The notes: a model not told the origin generated them from the letters alone. A DNA stretch of 64,000 nt from Chitinophaga sp. XS-30 (GCF_008086345.1 NZ_CP043006.1:2726032-2790031); one strand, 5' to 3'; shown: positions 18,890 through 28,166, numbered from the stretch's first letter. Translations and numbers: made by a program.

Positions 18890-19069
18890 TCTTTCTCTTT
18901 TTCTTTTAAATCAATGTTGTTGCCGGCTACTGTGCCCTGATGGAACGTCCGTTGCGTCGCACACTTGTGCCGTCACCTGTGCATCGGCAAAGTTCAATAT
19001 CCGCTGTTCCCGGTGAATGGCCATCGCTTTTCCGGCCTGAACTTTGCATTTCCTTAACACGGAAACATT

Positions 19070-19077
19070 TAAATTTG
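19070..19077 (+). promoter_or_regulatory. -7 box of the gene at 19082
   Basis: TAAATTTG ends 4 nt before the ATG. TTTG at 19043-19046 lies 23 bp upstream, slightly longer than the usual spacer. Confidence 0.5.
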
Positions 19078-19081
19078 CCAG

Positions 19082-19999
19082 ATGCGGAAATTCCTGCTCC
19101 TGTTACTGCTGTCGCCCTCCCTGCCCGTACTCGCCCAGGATACGGCTTTGTATAAAGGTATGACCATCAACCTGGATGAAGTGGTCGTTAAAGCAAAACG
19201 TATAGGCTTCGACGTGAACGGCTTCATCCAAAGGGTGGAAGATGACACCACGTTTTACCGTGCTTTCAAGAACCTGCGCCTGACGGGTTTCAATGCCGAT
19301 AATGATATCCGGATAACGGACAAAAAAAGCGGCCGTACCATCGCCTCGCTAAAGAGCCATACCCGCCAGGTCATCCAGGGCAATTGCCGCAGCATGGAGG
19401 TGCTGGACGAAAAAACGACCGGGGATTTCTATACCAGAAAAGGTAACTATAACTACTATACGGCGGAGCTGTATGCCAACCTGTTTTTCACCAAAGGCAC
19501 CGTTTGCAGTGAGGAGAGCGGTGAGGCTAAAGGCAGCCTGGCGCGGCATAAATCCCAGCTTAAACAACTGATCTTCAATCCCGGTAAACCCATATCAGGT
19601 GTGCCGGTGGTCGGTAGTAAAGTGGCAATATTCGACCGCCATCTCATGCGTTTCTACGATTTTTCCATTACCTCGGAAATGTACGCCGGTGGTGTGGATT
19701 GTTACGTATTCAGCGCCGTCATGCGGAAAGATCTGGGCAGCATAGACCGTGCGGAAGTGGTGATAGACGAGCTGATCACGTATTTTAACAAGGAGACCAT
19801 GGAGATCGTCGGGCGGAAATATGCGCTGTCGTACAAAACGATGATCTTTGATTTCAAGGTGCGGATGAATGTGCAGATGACGAAACTTGGCGATCTGCTA
19901 TTGCCGGCGCTGATCACCTATTCCGGTACCTGGAACATTCCGTTCAAAAAAAGGGAGACTGCTGATTTTACGGCGAAGTTCTCCGGCTTTTCGCTGTAG
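19082..19999 (+). CDS. secreted protein of unknown function
   Basis: The protein has 305 residues with a signal peptide (MRKFLLLLLLSPSLPVLAQ). Shortly after the cleavage site it carries NLDEVVVKAKR, a sequence like the TonB-box region of SusC proteins, but no barrel follows. The rest is a mixed alpha/beta sequence with no motif I recognise. The 3' end lies 2 bp from the 3' end of the convergent T9SS gene. I know similar unnamed proteins from Chitinophagaceae only in general terms and propose no function. Confidence 0.75.
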   Translation: MRKFLLLLLLSPSLPVLAQDTALYKGMTINLDEVVVKAKRIGFDVNGFIQRVEDDTTFYRAFKNLRLTGFNADNDIRITDKKSGRTIASLKSHTRQVIQGNCRSMEVLDEKTTGDFYTRKGNYNYYTAELYANLFFTKGTVCSEESGEAKGSLARHKSQLKQLIFNPGKPISGVPVVGSKVAIFDRHLMRFYDFSITSEMYAGGVDCYVFSAVMRKDLGSIDRAEVVIDELITYFNKETMEIVGRKYALSYKTMIFDFKVRMNVQMTKLGDLLLPALITYSGTWNIPFKKRETADFTAKFSGFSL

Positions 20000-20001
20000 G
20001 C

Positions 20002-21693
20002 TTAACGTATCAGCGTTACCGTGCCCTGCTTTTTGTAGAACTTTGCATTCAGGGCGTCCTCATACTCCACGATCCAGACATACGTCCCGATATCCGCAGG
20101 TATGTTCTTGTGTTTGCCATTCCAGGCCACACCGGGATCGCTGGTGAAAAAGATGAATTCGCCCCAGCGGTTGTAGATGCTTAGTCTATATTGCCCTAAA
20201 ATGCAGCGGTACCGCGGCCGGAATACATCGTTCAGCCCGTCCCCGTTCGGCGTGAATGCCGTGGGAAAGAACATGGAGCAGTTGCAGTCCTGGTAATAGA
20301 TATTCACGCTGTCCGTTGCCCTGCCGCAGACGTTGTTGGCCACGATGGCGTAAATGCCCGGCTGGGAGACGGTAAAGGTGGGCACGGAAGTACTGTCCTG
20401 CCACTTGAAGTCCATCCCCGCCCCGCGCGGCGTGAGCACCAGGGTTTCGCCAAAGCAGAGGGTGGAATCTTCGCCCAGCGTCACCCGCAGCGTATCCTGG
20501 AAATCCACACGGATAGTATCGAATTCCACACATCGCCCGATCTGTACCCTCACGCTGTAATATCCTGTGCTGTCCACATGATAGGTCGCCTGATCGGAGC
20601 CATCCTGCCAGAGATAATTCCCCGTGCCATGGTCCGCCGAAAGCACCAGGAAATCCGGGTAACAGAGGGTGGTATCGTTGCCGAGGCTGAAATCGCGCAG
20701 CCGGCTGTACCGTACGCCAATGGTATCCAGCACGTCGCAGGTGCCGTTGATGGTCACAAATACGGCAAAATCGCCGTTCCTGCTTACGGTAACCCGCGGG
20801 GAAGTGGGGCCGTGGGTCCATTGATAGGCCGTTCCTTCCGGGCGGAGCGCGTCGAGCACTACCGTTTCTCCGGGGCAGAGCAGCGTGTCCGGCCCCAGGC
20901 TGAAGGGGTACGGCGTGCCGGCGAAATTGATGGTCACCTGGTCTGAGAACACGCCGCAGCCGGCAATGGTGGCGTCTACGGAATAGGTGCCGCCGGGGTC
21001 TGTGGCTACGATGGTAGGCGTTGTTTCGCCGGTATTCCAGAGATAGGTGGCGTTTTGCGCCGTAGCGTCCAGCGTCAGCAGTTCACCCGTACACATGGTG
21101 CGGTCCGGCCCGAGGTCGAAATCCGGGATGGGGGAGTAGAATACGTTCACCGAATCATTGATCCGGCAACCGTTGATGGCCACATGGTAGGTGGCCATTT
21201 CCGTTACGGTGAATTCATGCGTCCCCGGTACGGTATCTTCCAGGTAGTACCAGGTATAAGTGGCGCCGGGGATCTCCGGAACGGTCAATACCGTGGTGCC
21301 GTTCTCGCAGAGGGTCAGGTCCGGTCCCATATCAAACACCACCGGATCGGTGATCTCGATGGTCGTTATGGTAATATCTTCCACCCCACCGCGGTACACT
21401 TTGAGCGTGACCGTATAAGTGCCTGCTGTCGGGTAAGTATAGGCAGCGCCTTCGATCTCGTCAGAAGAATCCGCCGGTGCAGCGGGAGGGTCAATGAAAT
21501 ACCATTTGACGGAATCGATGGTAGTGATATCATCGGTAATGATAAATTCTACTTCCTGATTGGAGCAGGTGGTGGTATAGGTGAAATTGGTCAGTAAAGG
21601 GCGTGATCCTGCGGCTTTTGTGCCATAGGATATCATCAGCAGGAGAACCAGGATAAGTGCTGGAAGCGAGGTTAGGCTTTTCTTCGGAACCAT
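20002..21693 (-). CDS. secreted PKD/Ig-like repeat protein with T9SS type B (gliding motility) C-terminal domain
   Basis: The protein has 563 residues with an N-terminal signal (about 1-27). A PKD-like domain follows (AAYTYPTAGTYTVTLKV), then about five to six Ig-like repeats of roughly 70-85 residues built on the pattern LGPDxTLCxGExLVLDA, YLWxxG and YxVxxxxxGC. The C-terminus is the gliding-motility/T9SS type B sorting domain: FFPTAFTPNGDGLNDVF, LSIYNRWGEFIF, WNGKHKNIPADIGTYVWIVEY. It should be exported by type IX secretion and displayed or released as an adhesin-like protein. Confidence 0.93.
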   Translation of the reverse strand: MVPKKSLTSLPALILVLLLMISYGTKAAGSRPLLTNFTYTTTCSNQEVEFIITDDITTIDSVKWYFIDPPAAPADSSDEIEGAAYTYPTAGTYTVTLKVYRGGVEDITITTIEITDPVVFDMGPDLTLCENGTTVLTVPEIPGATYTWYYLEDTVPGTHEFTVTEMATYHVAINGCRINDSVNVFYSPIPDFDLGPDRTMCTGELLTLDATAQNATYLWNTGETTPTIVATDPGGTYSVDATIAGCGVFSDQVTINFAGTPYPFSLGPDTLLCPGETVVLDALRPEGTAYQWTHGPTSPRVTVSRNGDFAVFVTINGTCDVLDTIGVRYSRLRDFSLGNDTTLCYPDFLVLSADHGTGNYLWQDGSDQATYHVDSTGYYSVRVQIGRCVEFDTIRVDFQDTLRVTLGEDSTLCFGETLVLTPRGAGMDFKWQDSTSVPTFTVSQPGIYAIVANNVCGRATDSVNIYYQDCNCSMFFPTAFTPNGDGLNDVFRPRYRCILGQYRLSIYNRWGEFIFFTSDPGVAWNGKHKNIPADIGTYVWIVEYEDALNAKFYKKQGTVTLIR

Positions 21694-21860
21694 GGTGGCA
21701 CTAAATTAATAGAAATATTGATATGTAGAATCTTTTTAATAAAATAATTAATAGGGATTTAAAGAACAAAGGCCGGGTTTGTAACATCCACAGCAGTTGT
21801 GTCGTTTTACTAGAACGGAGCCGGTTCGTTAAAATTATTCCCTACCCAAAATAAACTGCG

Positions 21861-22205
21861 ATGATGAACAGCTTGATCCCCATTCTCATTTCCGCTTTAC
21901 TGGTATTTACAGCTGGTTGTAAAAAGAAAAGTGCCCGGTTACAGGGGGATTGCGTACCTGAAGAAGCCGTTATTGGTCAGGTGAAGGACCTGGATGTGAA
22001 GGTTTCGGTCGTTGTGCCGGGCGATCTTTGTGAGGTAGTGCCGGTTGGCAGTATCGATACCCGGTATTATGTTTGCAATATGCCGGAAATTCACCAGGAA
22101 AAAGGCAAACAGCTTAAGGTCAGCGGCGTTGTGAAATCAGATCCGCAAAATGCCGATGCATGTTGTGTGTACCGCCTGGTGCTCACCAGTGTGAGCGCGG
22201 ATTAG
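21861..22205 (+). CDS. small lipoprotein of unknown function
   Basis: The protein has 114 residues. The lipobox is VFTAGC followed by three lysines. The mature part is a short beta-rich domain with several Cys (CVPEE, DLCEV, YYVCNM, DACCVYRL). No family was recognised. Two ATG codons stand in tandem at the start. The gene is convergent with rluD, 16 bp apart. Confidence 0.7.
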   Translation: MMNSLIPILISALLVFTAGCKKKSARLQGDCVPEEAVIGQVKDLDVKVSVVVPGDLCEVVPVGSIDTRYYVCNMPEIHQEKGKQLKVSGVVKSDPQNADACCVYRLVLTSVSAD

Positions 22206-22221
22206 ATGTGCATTCCGGGGA

Positions 22222-23286
22222 TCAATCTTCTTCCCGGCGTTTGTACTTTCTCCATTTTTCCAGCACTGCCGTAAAATCGGCGGGTAATTCGCTTTCGAAC
22301 ATTACCGGTTTCCGGGTGCGGGGGTGGATAAAGCCCAGGGTTTGCGCATGAAGGGCGTGGCGGGGCATGATGGAGAAGCAGTTTTCCACGAATTGCTTGT
22401 ATTTGGCAAAGATGGTGCCTTTTACGATACGGTCGCCGCCGTAGGTATCATCATTGAAAAGCGAATGCCCGATATGCTGCATATGCACCCTGATCTGGTG
22501 CGTACGGCCGGTTTCCAGCCTGCAGGCGATGAGTGACACGTAGTTGAACCTTTCCAGCACCTGGTAATGGGTGATCGCATCTTTCCCGTGCTCCCCGTCC
22601 GGGTAGGCGTCCATGATCTTGCGGAAACGCTGATGGCGGCCAACATGGGCAACAACGGTGCCTTCTTCTTCCTCGAAATCGCCCCAGACGAGGGCCAGGT
22701 AGCGGCGCTGAACGGTATGGTCGAAGAACTGTTTGGCCAGATCGGTCATGGCTTTTTCCGACTTGGCGATCACCAGCAGGCCGCTGGTATTCTTGTCGAT
22801 CCGGTGTACCAGGCCAAAGCGGGGAATGGCGGGTGTGGTGGCTTTTTCCTTGTCATCTCCCAGGTACCAGGCCAGGGCATTCACCAGGGTGCCGTCCGGG
22901 TTCCCGCAGCCGGGATGCACGACCATTCCCGGTGGTTTGTTGATGATGAGGATGTCCTCATCTTCAAACACGATATTGAGCGGAATGTCCTGCGGTTTGA
23001 TCTCCGTGCTTTCCGGGCTTCTGGTGGAATAGACGATGAGCCGGTCCAGCGGCCGCACCTTGTAGTTGGATTTCACGGGTTTGTCGTTCACCAGCACCAT
23101 TCCGGCCTCAATGGCATGCTGTACCTTGCTGCGCGTAGCGCCTTCGATGCGGTGCTGGATGAACTTGTCGATGCGCAGCGGTTCCTGTCCCTTGTCCACC
23201 ACCAGGTTCACCCGCTCGTACAGCTCTTCGCTGCCTTCGCCGTTATCCAGTTCGTCTTCCAGTTCCTGCAATTGGTCCTCGCTCAT
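22222..23286 (-). CDS. RluA/RluD-family 23S rRNA pseudouridine synthase
   Basis: The protein has 354 residues from the ATG at 23286 (MSEDQLQELEDELD); a TTG six codons upstream is less likely. An S4 RNA-binding domain lies at about 40-100 (EPLRIDKFIQHRIEGATRSKVQ). The catalytic loop is GLVHRIDKNTSGLLVIAKS with the essential Asp, followed by ALVWGDFEEEEGTV and CRLETGRTHQIRVHM. The family isomerises uridines in 23S rRNA. The closest relative is RluD, but the exact target is not certain. Confidence 0.93.
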   Translation of the reverse strand: MSEDQLQELEDELDNGEGSEELYERVNLVVDKGQEPLRIDKFIQHRIEGATRSKVQHAIEAGMVLVNDKPVKSNYKVRPLDRLIVYSTRSPESTEIKPQDIPLNIVFEDEDILIINKPPGMVVHPGCGNPDGTLVNALAWYLGDDKEKATTPAIPRFGLVHRIDKNTSGLLVIAKSEKAMTDLAKQFFDHTVQRRYLALVWGDFEEEEGTVVAHVGRHQRFRKIMDAYPDGEHGKDAITHYQVLERFNYVSLIACRLETGRTHQIRVHMQHIGHSLFNDDTYGGDRIVKGTIFAKYKQFVENCFSIMPRHALHAQTLGFIHPRTRKPVMFESELPADFTAVLEKWRKYKRREED

Positions 23287-23301
23287 CGGTAAAAATTTTT
23301 G

Positions 23302-23309
23302 CAAAGATA
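23302..23309 (-). promoter_or_regulatory. -7 box of the rluD-type gene
   Basis: TATCTTTG on the minus strand, 15 nt before the ATG at 23286. It mirrors the box of lipB on the other strand. Confidence 0.5.
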
Positions 23310-23318
23310 GCTTATAGT

Positions 23319-23326
23319 TATCTTTG
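23319..23326 (+). promoter_or_regulatory. -7 box of lipB
   Basis: TATCTTTG ends 7 nt before the lipB ATG, giving a near-leaderless transcript. With the minus-strand box it forms a 47-bp divergent promoter. Confidence 0.5.
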
Positions 23327-23333
23327 CAGGCGA

Positions 23334-24044
23334 ATGAAACAGCAGATCAGGGTCAATGACATGGGGTTGATACCCTACCAGGAGGCCTGGGACTACCAGG
23401 AGAGGCTATTGCAGGAGAGTGTGCAGCGGAAAGCCGCCTTGCGCAACGGCGGGGCGGATGTGGCATTAAAGCCGGCCCATCATCTCCTGTTCTGCGAACA
23501 TCCTCCCGTGTACACCCTGGGCAAGAGCGGGCAGCCGGAGCATCTGCTCATCAACCGGCAGCAACTGGAAGAAAAGGGCATCCAGTTCGTGTTGACCAAC
23601 AGGGGAGGGGATATCACCTACCACGGACCGGGCCAGATCGTGGGATATCCTATTATCGACCTGGAGCAATTCTTTACAGACATCGGCAGGTATCTGCGTT
23701 TCCTGGAGGAAGTGATCATCCGTACGCTGGCGGATTACGGTTTGCAGGGCGCAAGGTCCAAGGGGGAAACCGGCGTGTGGCTGGACCCGGAGGTGCCCGG
23801 CCGGGCGAGGAAGATCTGCGCCATGGGCGTACGCTGCAGCCGCTGGGTCACCATGCACGGCTTTGCCATCAATGTGAATACGGATATGGATTATTTCGGG
23901 CATATCGTGGCCTGCGGGATCGCGGACAAGGCGGTGACCTCCCTGCAGCAGGAACTGGGCAGGCCGGTGCCGATGGAGGAAGTACGGGAAAAGATCAGCC
24001 GTTATTTTGCTGAAGTGTTTGACGCGGAGATGGTGCTGCAATAA
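23334..24044 (+). CDS. lipB: octanoyl-[acyl-carrier-protein]:protein transferase LipB
   Basis: The protein has 236 residues. The family motifs are RGGDITYHGPGQ (90-101), RKICAMGVR with the catalytic Lys160, and IVACGI with the catalytic Cys194. It transfers octanoate from acyl carrier protein to the lipoyl domains of 2-oxoacid dehydrogenases, the first step of lipoate assembly. Length and motif order are normal. Confidence 0.96.
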   Translation: MKQQIRVNDMGLIPYQEAWDYQERLLQESVQRKAALRNGGADVALKPAHHLLFCEHPPVYTLGKSGQPEHLLINRQQLEEKGIQFVLTNRGGDITYHGPGQIVGYPIIDLEQFFTDIGRYLRFLEEVIIRTLADYGLQGARSKGETGVWLDPEVPGRARKICAMGVRCSRWVTMHGFAINVNTDMDYFGHIVACGIADKAVTSLQQELGRPVPMEEVREKISRYFAEVFDAEMVLQ

Positions 24045-24121
24045 CCGATGCAGTGGCAGGGATACATCCTGCATCCCCGTTTATTAGCCGGTACTCATCG
24101 TGCATGGCTGTTCCCGGATCG

Positions 24122-24835
24122 CTACGAGCGGTAATTCAGCGGAATATAAAGGTTCCATTTCTCCAGCAGCCTCCCGTTCTCATATATCTCGAAATTGAAC
24201 CAGCCGGCATGCATAAAGATGGCCTTTTCCAGGATCAGGAAAGGCTCTGTTACCTTTTCCACCTCAAACAGGAAAGCGCCGTCCGGCTCAAAGAATTTTA
24301 CCTGGTATTTTTTGTTGGGCGCTTCCGGTAAACGGATATTCACATTGCCGTCAGCAGTGGTGTAGATGTAATTCGAGGGCTTCCAGGGAATGACCGCCTC
24401 TTTTTTGTTTTCGGGATTAAGCGTGGCAATATCGCCCGCGCTCAGCTTCTCGCCCGCATTGATCGTGGAATCCGCAATGGCCAGCACCGTTTTGCTGTAC
24501 ATATAACGGTTGTTTTTGAACAGGATGAACAGGCGGTAGTAATTTTTCCCGGGCAATGGCTTATTGTCCAGGTACGCATTACGGCTGTTGGAGGGATAAG
24601 TGGCATAACCGATGGTGGTAAAGTTCAGCACACTGTCCAGCGAGCGCTGCACGCCGATCTGCACGGCATCGGGAAAGCCGGATATCCAGTCCAGCTGTAT
24701 CTTCCCTGTTTTGATCAGGGCGGAAAAGTCCGGCAGTACCGGCGGTGTGTATCCCTGGGCTTTTACGGAGCCGCAGGCAACTGATAATATGATGATGACA
24801 ATAGCGTTGCTGACAATCTGCTTCATACAGTACAT
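24122..24835 (-). CDS. secreted protein of unknown function
   Basis: The protein has about 237 residues from the ATG at 24835 (MYCMKQIVSNAIV); the ATG three codons later is equally possible. A signal peptide (IVIIILSVACGSVKAQ) is followed by a fibronectin-like region (IQLDWISG, YYRLFIL) and a C-terminal beta domain (YIYTTADGNVNIRLPEA, HAGWFNFEIYENGRLLEKW). I recall similar proteins in Chitinophagaceae but no function. A TATATTTG box 24 nt upstream suggests its own promoter, although it lies 44 nt after the deaminase gene. Confidence 0.72.
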   Translation of the reverse strand: MYCMKQIVSNAIVIIILSVACGSVKAQGYTPPVLPDFSALIKTGKIQLDWISGFPDAVQIGVQRSLDSVLNFTTIGYATYPSNSRNAYLDNKPLPGKNYYRLFILFKNNRYMYSKTVLAIADSTINAGEKLSAGDIATLNPENKKEAVIPWKPSNYIYTTADGNVNIRLPEAPNKKYQVKFFEPDGAFLFEVEKVTEPFLILEKAIFMHAGWFNFEIYENGRLLEKWNLYIPLNYRS

Positions 24836-24859
24836 CCGTTCTCTTAGTTGGCGAAAGTA

Positions 24860-24867
24860 CAAATATA
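24860..24867 (-). promoter_or_regulatory. -7 box of the gene ending at 24122
   Basis: TATATTTG on the minus strand lies between the deaminase stop and the downstream ATG. Confidence 0.4.
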
Positions 24868-24879
24868 CGTTGCCACTTT

Positions 24880-25791
24880 CTAAAAGCATAGAACGCCGGG
24901 AGGCAAAGAATCATTGCCTTGCAGCCCTCCGCTGTGCACAAGCAGCAAGCGGCTGCCGGGCGGAAAATAAGATCGTTCCAGCAGTTTGCTGACGGCCAGC
25001 ACCATTTTTCCGGTGTACACCCGGTCAGTAGGAATGCCGGTCTGCCGGTAGAAATCATTCATGCAGGCGATCAGCTCATCGCTGATCTTGCCATAACCGC
25101 CTTCGTGGAAATCATGGAATATCTCCGGCCGGCCCGGCTGCGTCAGCAGTTGCGCCGTGTCTTCTTCGAGTGAATATGCGCCTTTCAGGGCGGAGATGCC
25201 GATGACCTTTTGTGCAGGAGGATCGATTTCCGCTGCAGGAAGACCGGGCCGTTGGGCACTGCTTTTGCCGGCCGTTGCATTGATCAGCCCGGCAAGCGTA
25301 GTACCTGTGCCAACGGCGCAGATGATGTGAGAAAAGCCTTTTGTATCCGCAAGGGACAGTATTTCGCTGCATCCCCTGGCGCCTGCTGCATTGTGCCCGC
25401 CTTCAGGAATCACACAGGCATCCGGGAAAGCGCCGGCATCCTTGTGGCGGTAAGCTTCCCGGCTGACGAATACCAGTTCCATGCCCAGTGCGGCGGCCTG
25501 TTGCAGGGTGTGGCTTAGTACAGCCGGTCTTTCCCCGCGGATGATGCCTGTGCAGGGAATGCCTTCCATATTGCAGGCGGCGGCTGTAGCCAGGATGTGA
25601 TTGGACCAGGAGCCGCCGAAAGTTACCACCGGTTTTCCCGCAGCGGCCTCCAGGTTATATTTCAGCTTGAACCATTTGTTGCCGGAGACGAGCGGATGGA
25701 TGCGGTCCAAACGCAACATGGCTGCCTGGGTATGCGCAGGCAGCCATGTGGTATGAAAAGGTTGTAATATTCCGCTAGTGGAAAAGTGCAT
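24880..25791 (-). CDS. PLP-dependent ACC deaminase / D-cysteine desulfhydrase-family protein
   Basis: The protein has 303 residues. The pyridoxal-phosphate lysine lies in SGNKWFKLKYN (Lys39), followed by GGSWSNHILATAAAC and the glycine loop VGTGTTLAG. The family covers 1-aminocyclopropane-1-carboxylate deaminase and D-cysteine desulfhydrase; the specificity cannot be decided here. Its ATG overlaps the last 17 bases of the GH20 gene, so the two are translationally coupled. This may hint at a role in amino-sugar or D-amino-acid catabolism. Confidence 0.85.
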   Translation of the reverse strand: MHFSTSGILQPFHTTWLPAHTQAAMLRLDRIHPLVSGNKWFKLKYNLEAAAGKPVVTFGGSWSNHILATAAACNMEGIPCTGIIRGERPAVLSHTLQQAAALGMELVFVSREAYRHKDAGAFPDACVIPEGGHNAAGARGCSEILSLADTKGFSHIICAVGTGTTLAGLINATAGKSSAQRPGLPAAEIDPPAQKVIGISALKGAYSLEEDTAQLLTQPGRPEIFHDFHEGGYGKISDELIACMNDFYRQTGIPTDRVYTGKMVLAVSKLLERSYFPPGSRLLLVHSGGLQGNDSLPPGVLCF

Positions 25792-28036
25792 CCCGCAAGT
25801 TAATATTTTGTTTGCCTTTGAGGCCCGCGCTCACCTGCAGCACCTGGTCGCCACCCACATCGTAATAGGATACCCGGATGCGGTGGAAGCCTTTGCGCAG
25901 GGGGATCAGCCCGCTTTTCTGCGTGGGAGCGTGCTCTCCGTCGTTGTCCACCACCATCTCATCGCCGATCATCAGTATGGAGCCGTCATCCGAATTGGTC
26001 CTGAATTCGTACAGCCCATCCTGGTCTATCCGGATATATCCGTCATAACGCACGCCGAAGGCCGTTTTTGCTATAAAAGGACGGATGGAGAATGCCGGCA
26101 TGATGCCGCTGGTATCCGCCTGGCCGGTACTGATATTTTTAGCGCTGTTGAAGTTGCGGTAGTATGCTGCGAACTTCAGGCCTTTGGCGGTGGGGTGTAC
26201 ATTGGCCGCTGCCTTGTAGTTTTTGCGGGTATATGTGGCGGAATATACGCTGCTTTTCCTGCCGCCGGCGGTGATCACAATGCACTTCAGTACGGTAGTG
26301 CCGTTGGCCGGTGGTGTGATCACAAAAGGCCGGGTGTACAGCGGGCTGCTGAGGGTGGGTTCGCTGCCGTTGAGCGTGTAGCGGATCTTTGCGCCGGTGA
26401 CCGGTGCTTTCAGCTTGACGGTGGCATTGGCGCCGGTGATCACCATGTCCTCCAGTCCCGCCGGTTCCGGTATGCGGAAGCCCACATTGCGGGCATCCAG
26501 GGAGGCGAGCGCTTTAGGCAGTTTGGCCAGGAACTTTGTGTAGTTCTTTTTGCGGGCGGGGCTCCAGGTGATCTCGGAGAGCGCGAGGGCGCGGGGCCAG
26601 GTGAAATAGTCCACCGCGGCCTGATCGGGCATGTATTCCGTCCAGACGTTCCCCTGTACGCCTTTGATGTATTTCTTTTCTTCCGCGGAAAGCGAAGCGG
26701 GGTAAGGTTCATAGCCGTACACTTTTTCCAGCGGCAGGAATCCGCCGATGGCTACCGGTTCCGTTGCGGGATCGCCCTGGTAGTAATCCAGGTAGAGGTA
26801 GGTGTTGGGCGTCATGATCACATCGTGCTTTTGTTTCGCAGCTGCGATACCGCCGCTTTCGCCGCGCCAGCTCATGACGGTGGCGTTGGGGGCCAGGCCG
26901 CCTTCCAGTATCTCGTCCCAGCCGATGATGCGGCGGCCTTTGCTGTTGAGGAATTTCTCCATCCGCTGGATGAAGTAGCTTTGCAGTTCGTGTTCGTCTT
27001 TCAGGCCGAGGGCTTTGATGCGGGCCTGGCATTTGGGGCAGGCCTTCCAGCGGTCTTTCGGACATTCATCGCCTCCGATATGCACATACTCTCCCGGGAA
27101 CAGGGGCAGCACTTCTTCCAGTACATCTTCCAGGAAAGAGAATACGGAGTCGTTGCCTGCGCAGTACACTTCTTTATGTACGCCCCATTTGGCAGAAACT
27201 TCATAAGGGCCGCCGGTACAACCCAGGTGCGGGTATGCTGCCAGTGCCGCCTGTGCATGGCCGGGCATTTCAATTTCCGGTATCACCGTTACATGGCGGG
27301 CTGTTGCATAGGCCACAATATCTTTCACTTCTTCCTGTGTGTAATATCCGCCGTAAGGCTTGTTATCCGCTTTATTATCCCGCAGATGCCCGACCGGTGT
27401 AGATGCTCTTTGGGAAGCCACGGATTGCAGCCGCGGATACTTTTTGATCTCGATGCGCCAGCCCTGGTCTTCCGTCAGGTGCCAGTGGAAGCGGTTCAGC
27501 TTGTAGTGCGCCATCACATCAATGAATTGTTTGACGTATTCCACCGGGTAAAGGTAACGGCCAACGTCCAGCATCAGCCCGCGGTAAGCGAAGCGTGGTT
27601 CGTCCTTTATCTGGATGCCCGGTACGGTCACTTTGTTTTTGATGGAAGAAGACAACAGCTGCTGCAGTGTCTGCACGCCATAAAAGAGGCCTGCGGCCTG
27701 TCCCTGCAGCACCACCTTGTTCCTGGCGGCGGTCAGCTGATAGCCTTCTTTGGATAACATATTGTCTTCCGAAAATATCACCATGCTGTTGCGCATGGTG
27801 CCTTCCTGCAGGGCAAAGCCGTAGTTGGCCCTGAGAAATGCATTGAACAGTTCAGCGGCTTTCGCTGCATCGTCGCTGTTGGAGAAGAACTTTGTTTGTG
27901 GTGTGATCAGTACTTGTCCGGCTATTGGTTCAATTGAAGTTGGTTCCGGTATGATGGAAATGACCGGCCGCGGTTGCTGCGCTGTTCCTGTCAGGAAGGA
28001 GAGCACGGCAATCGCACATAGGAGCGTTTTTTTCAT
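25775..28036 (-). CDS. GH20 beta-N-acetylhexosaminidase with C-terminal PA14-like domain
   Basis: The protein has 753 residues. A signal peptide (about 1-19) is followed by the GH20b domain (about 25-145) and the catalytic TIM barrel (about 148-500). The barrel shows HWHLTEDQGWRIEIKKYP and the catalytic pair Asp323-Glu324 in HIGGDECPKDRW, plus GWDEILEGGLAP and MSWRGESGG. A chitobiase/Fn3-type domain (about 525-610) precedes a PA14-like region (about 620-753, YDGYIRIDQDGLYEFRTNSDDGS). It removes terminal GlcNAc or GalNAc outside the cytoplasm. It lies 130 bp downstream of the GH29 gene and overlaps the PLP deaminase gene. Confidence 0.95.
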   Translation of the reverse strand: MKKTLLCAIAVLSFLTGTAQQPRPVISIIPEPTSIEPIAGQVLITPQTKFFSNSDDAAKAAELFNAFLRANYGFALQEGTMRNSMVIFSEDNMLSKEGYQLTAARNKVVLQGQAAGLFYGVQTLQQLLSSSIKNKVTVPGIQIKDEPRFAYRGLMLDVGRYLYPVEYVKQFIDVMAHYKLNRFHWHLTEDQGWRIEIKKYPRLQSVASQRASTPVGHLRDNKADNKPYGGYYTQEEVKDIVAYATARHVTVIPEIEMPGHAQAALAAYPHLGCTGGPYEVSAKWGVHKEVYCAGNDSVFSFLEDVLEEVLPLFPGEYVHIGGDECPKDRWKACPKCQARIKALGLKDEHELQSYFIQRMEKFLNSKGRRIIGWDEILEGGLAPNATVMSWRGESGGIAAAKQKHDVIMTPNTYLYLDYYQGDPATEPVAIGGFLPLEKVYGYEPYPASLSAEEKKYIKGVQGNVWTEYMPDQAAVDYFTWPRALALSEITWSPARKKNYTKFLAKLPKALASLDARNVGFRIPEPAGLEDMVITGANATVKLKAPVTGAKIRYTLNGSEPTLSSPLYTRPFVITPPANGTTVLKCIVITAGGRKSSVYSATYTRKNYKAAANVHPTAKGLKFAAYYRNFNSAKNISTGQADTSGIMPAFSIRPFIAKTAFGVRYDGYIRIDQDGLYEFRTNSDDGSILMIGDEMVVDNDGEHAPTQKSGLIPLRKGFHRIRVSYYDVGGDQVLQVSAGLKGKQNINLRDALFH

Positions 28037-28157
28037 CTGTTCATTTTAATTTTTACGGGTCAGATGGAATGTTATTTCATCTGTTCATTTTAATTTTTAC
28101 GGGTCAGATGGGACTTGCGTCTCATCTGTGCATATTTATTTTTTACAGGTCAGTTGA
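28031..28157 (-). repeat. triplicated 44-45-bp unit carrying the start region of the GH20 gene
   Basis: A 37-bp segment is exactly repeated at 28031-28067 and 28075-28111, with a diverged third copy at about 28120-28156. Read on the minus strand each copy contains CTGACC(C/T)GTAAAAA, then an ATG opening the four-codon frame ATG-(A/C)AC-AGA-TGA. In the copy nearest the gene this stop overlaps the GH20 start codon as ATGA. The array fills nearly all of the GH29-GH20 intergenic space. Confidence 0.85.
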
Positions 28158-28166
28158 CGCCTCTGA

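Noticed and set aside
18940..19155. 71-codon plus-strand ORF after the anti-sigma gene
   Set aside because: It overlaps the start of the gene at 19082 in another frame and lacks coding character.
25778..27757. 659-codon ORF antisense to the GH20 gene
   Set aside because: Shadow of a well-supported glycosidase. No signal, start context or motif of its own.
28031..28157. Possible CRISPR-like or insertion-site repeat near the GH20 gene
   Set aside because: Only three directly adjacent copies with no variable spacers and no cas genes. It is a tandem duplication.
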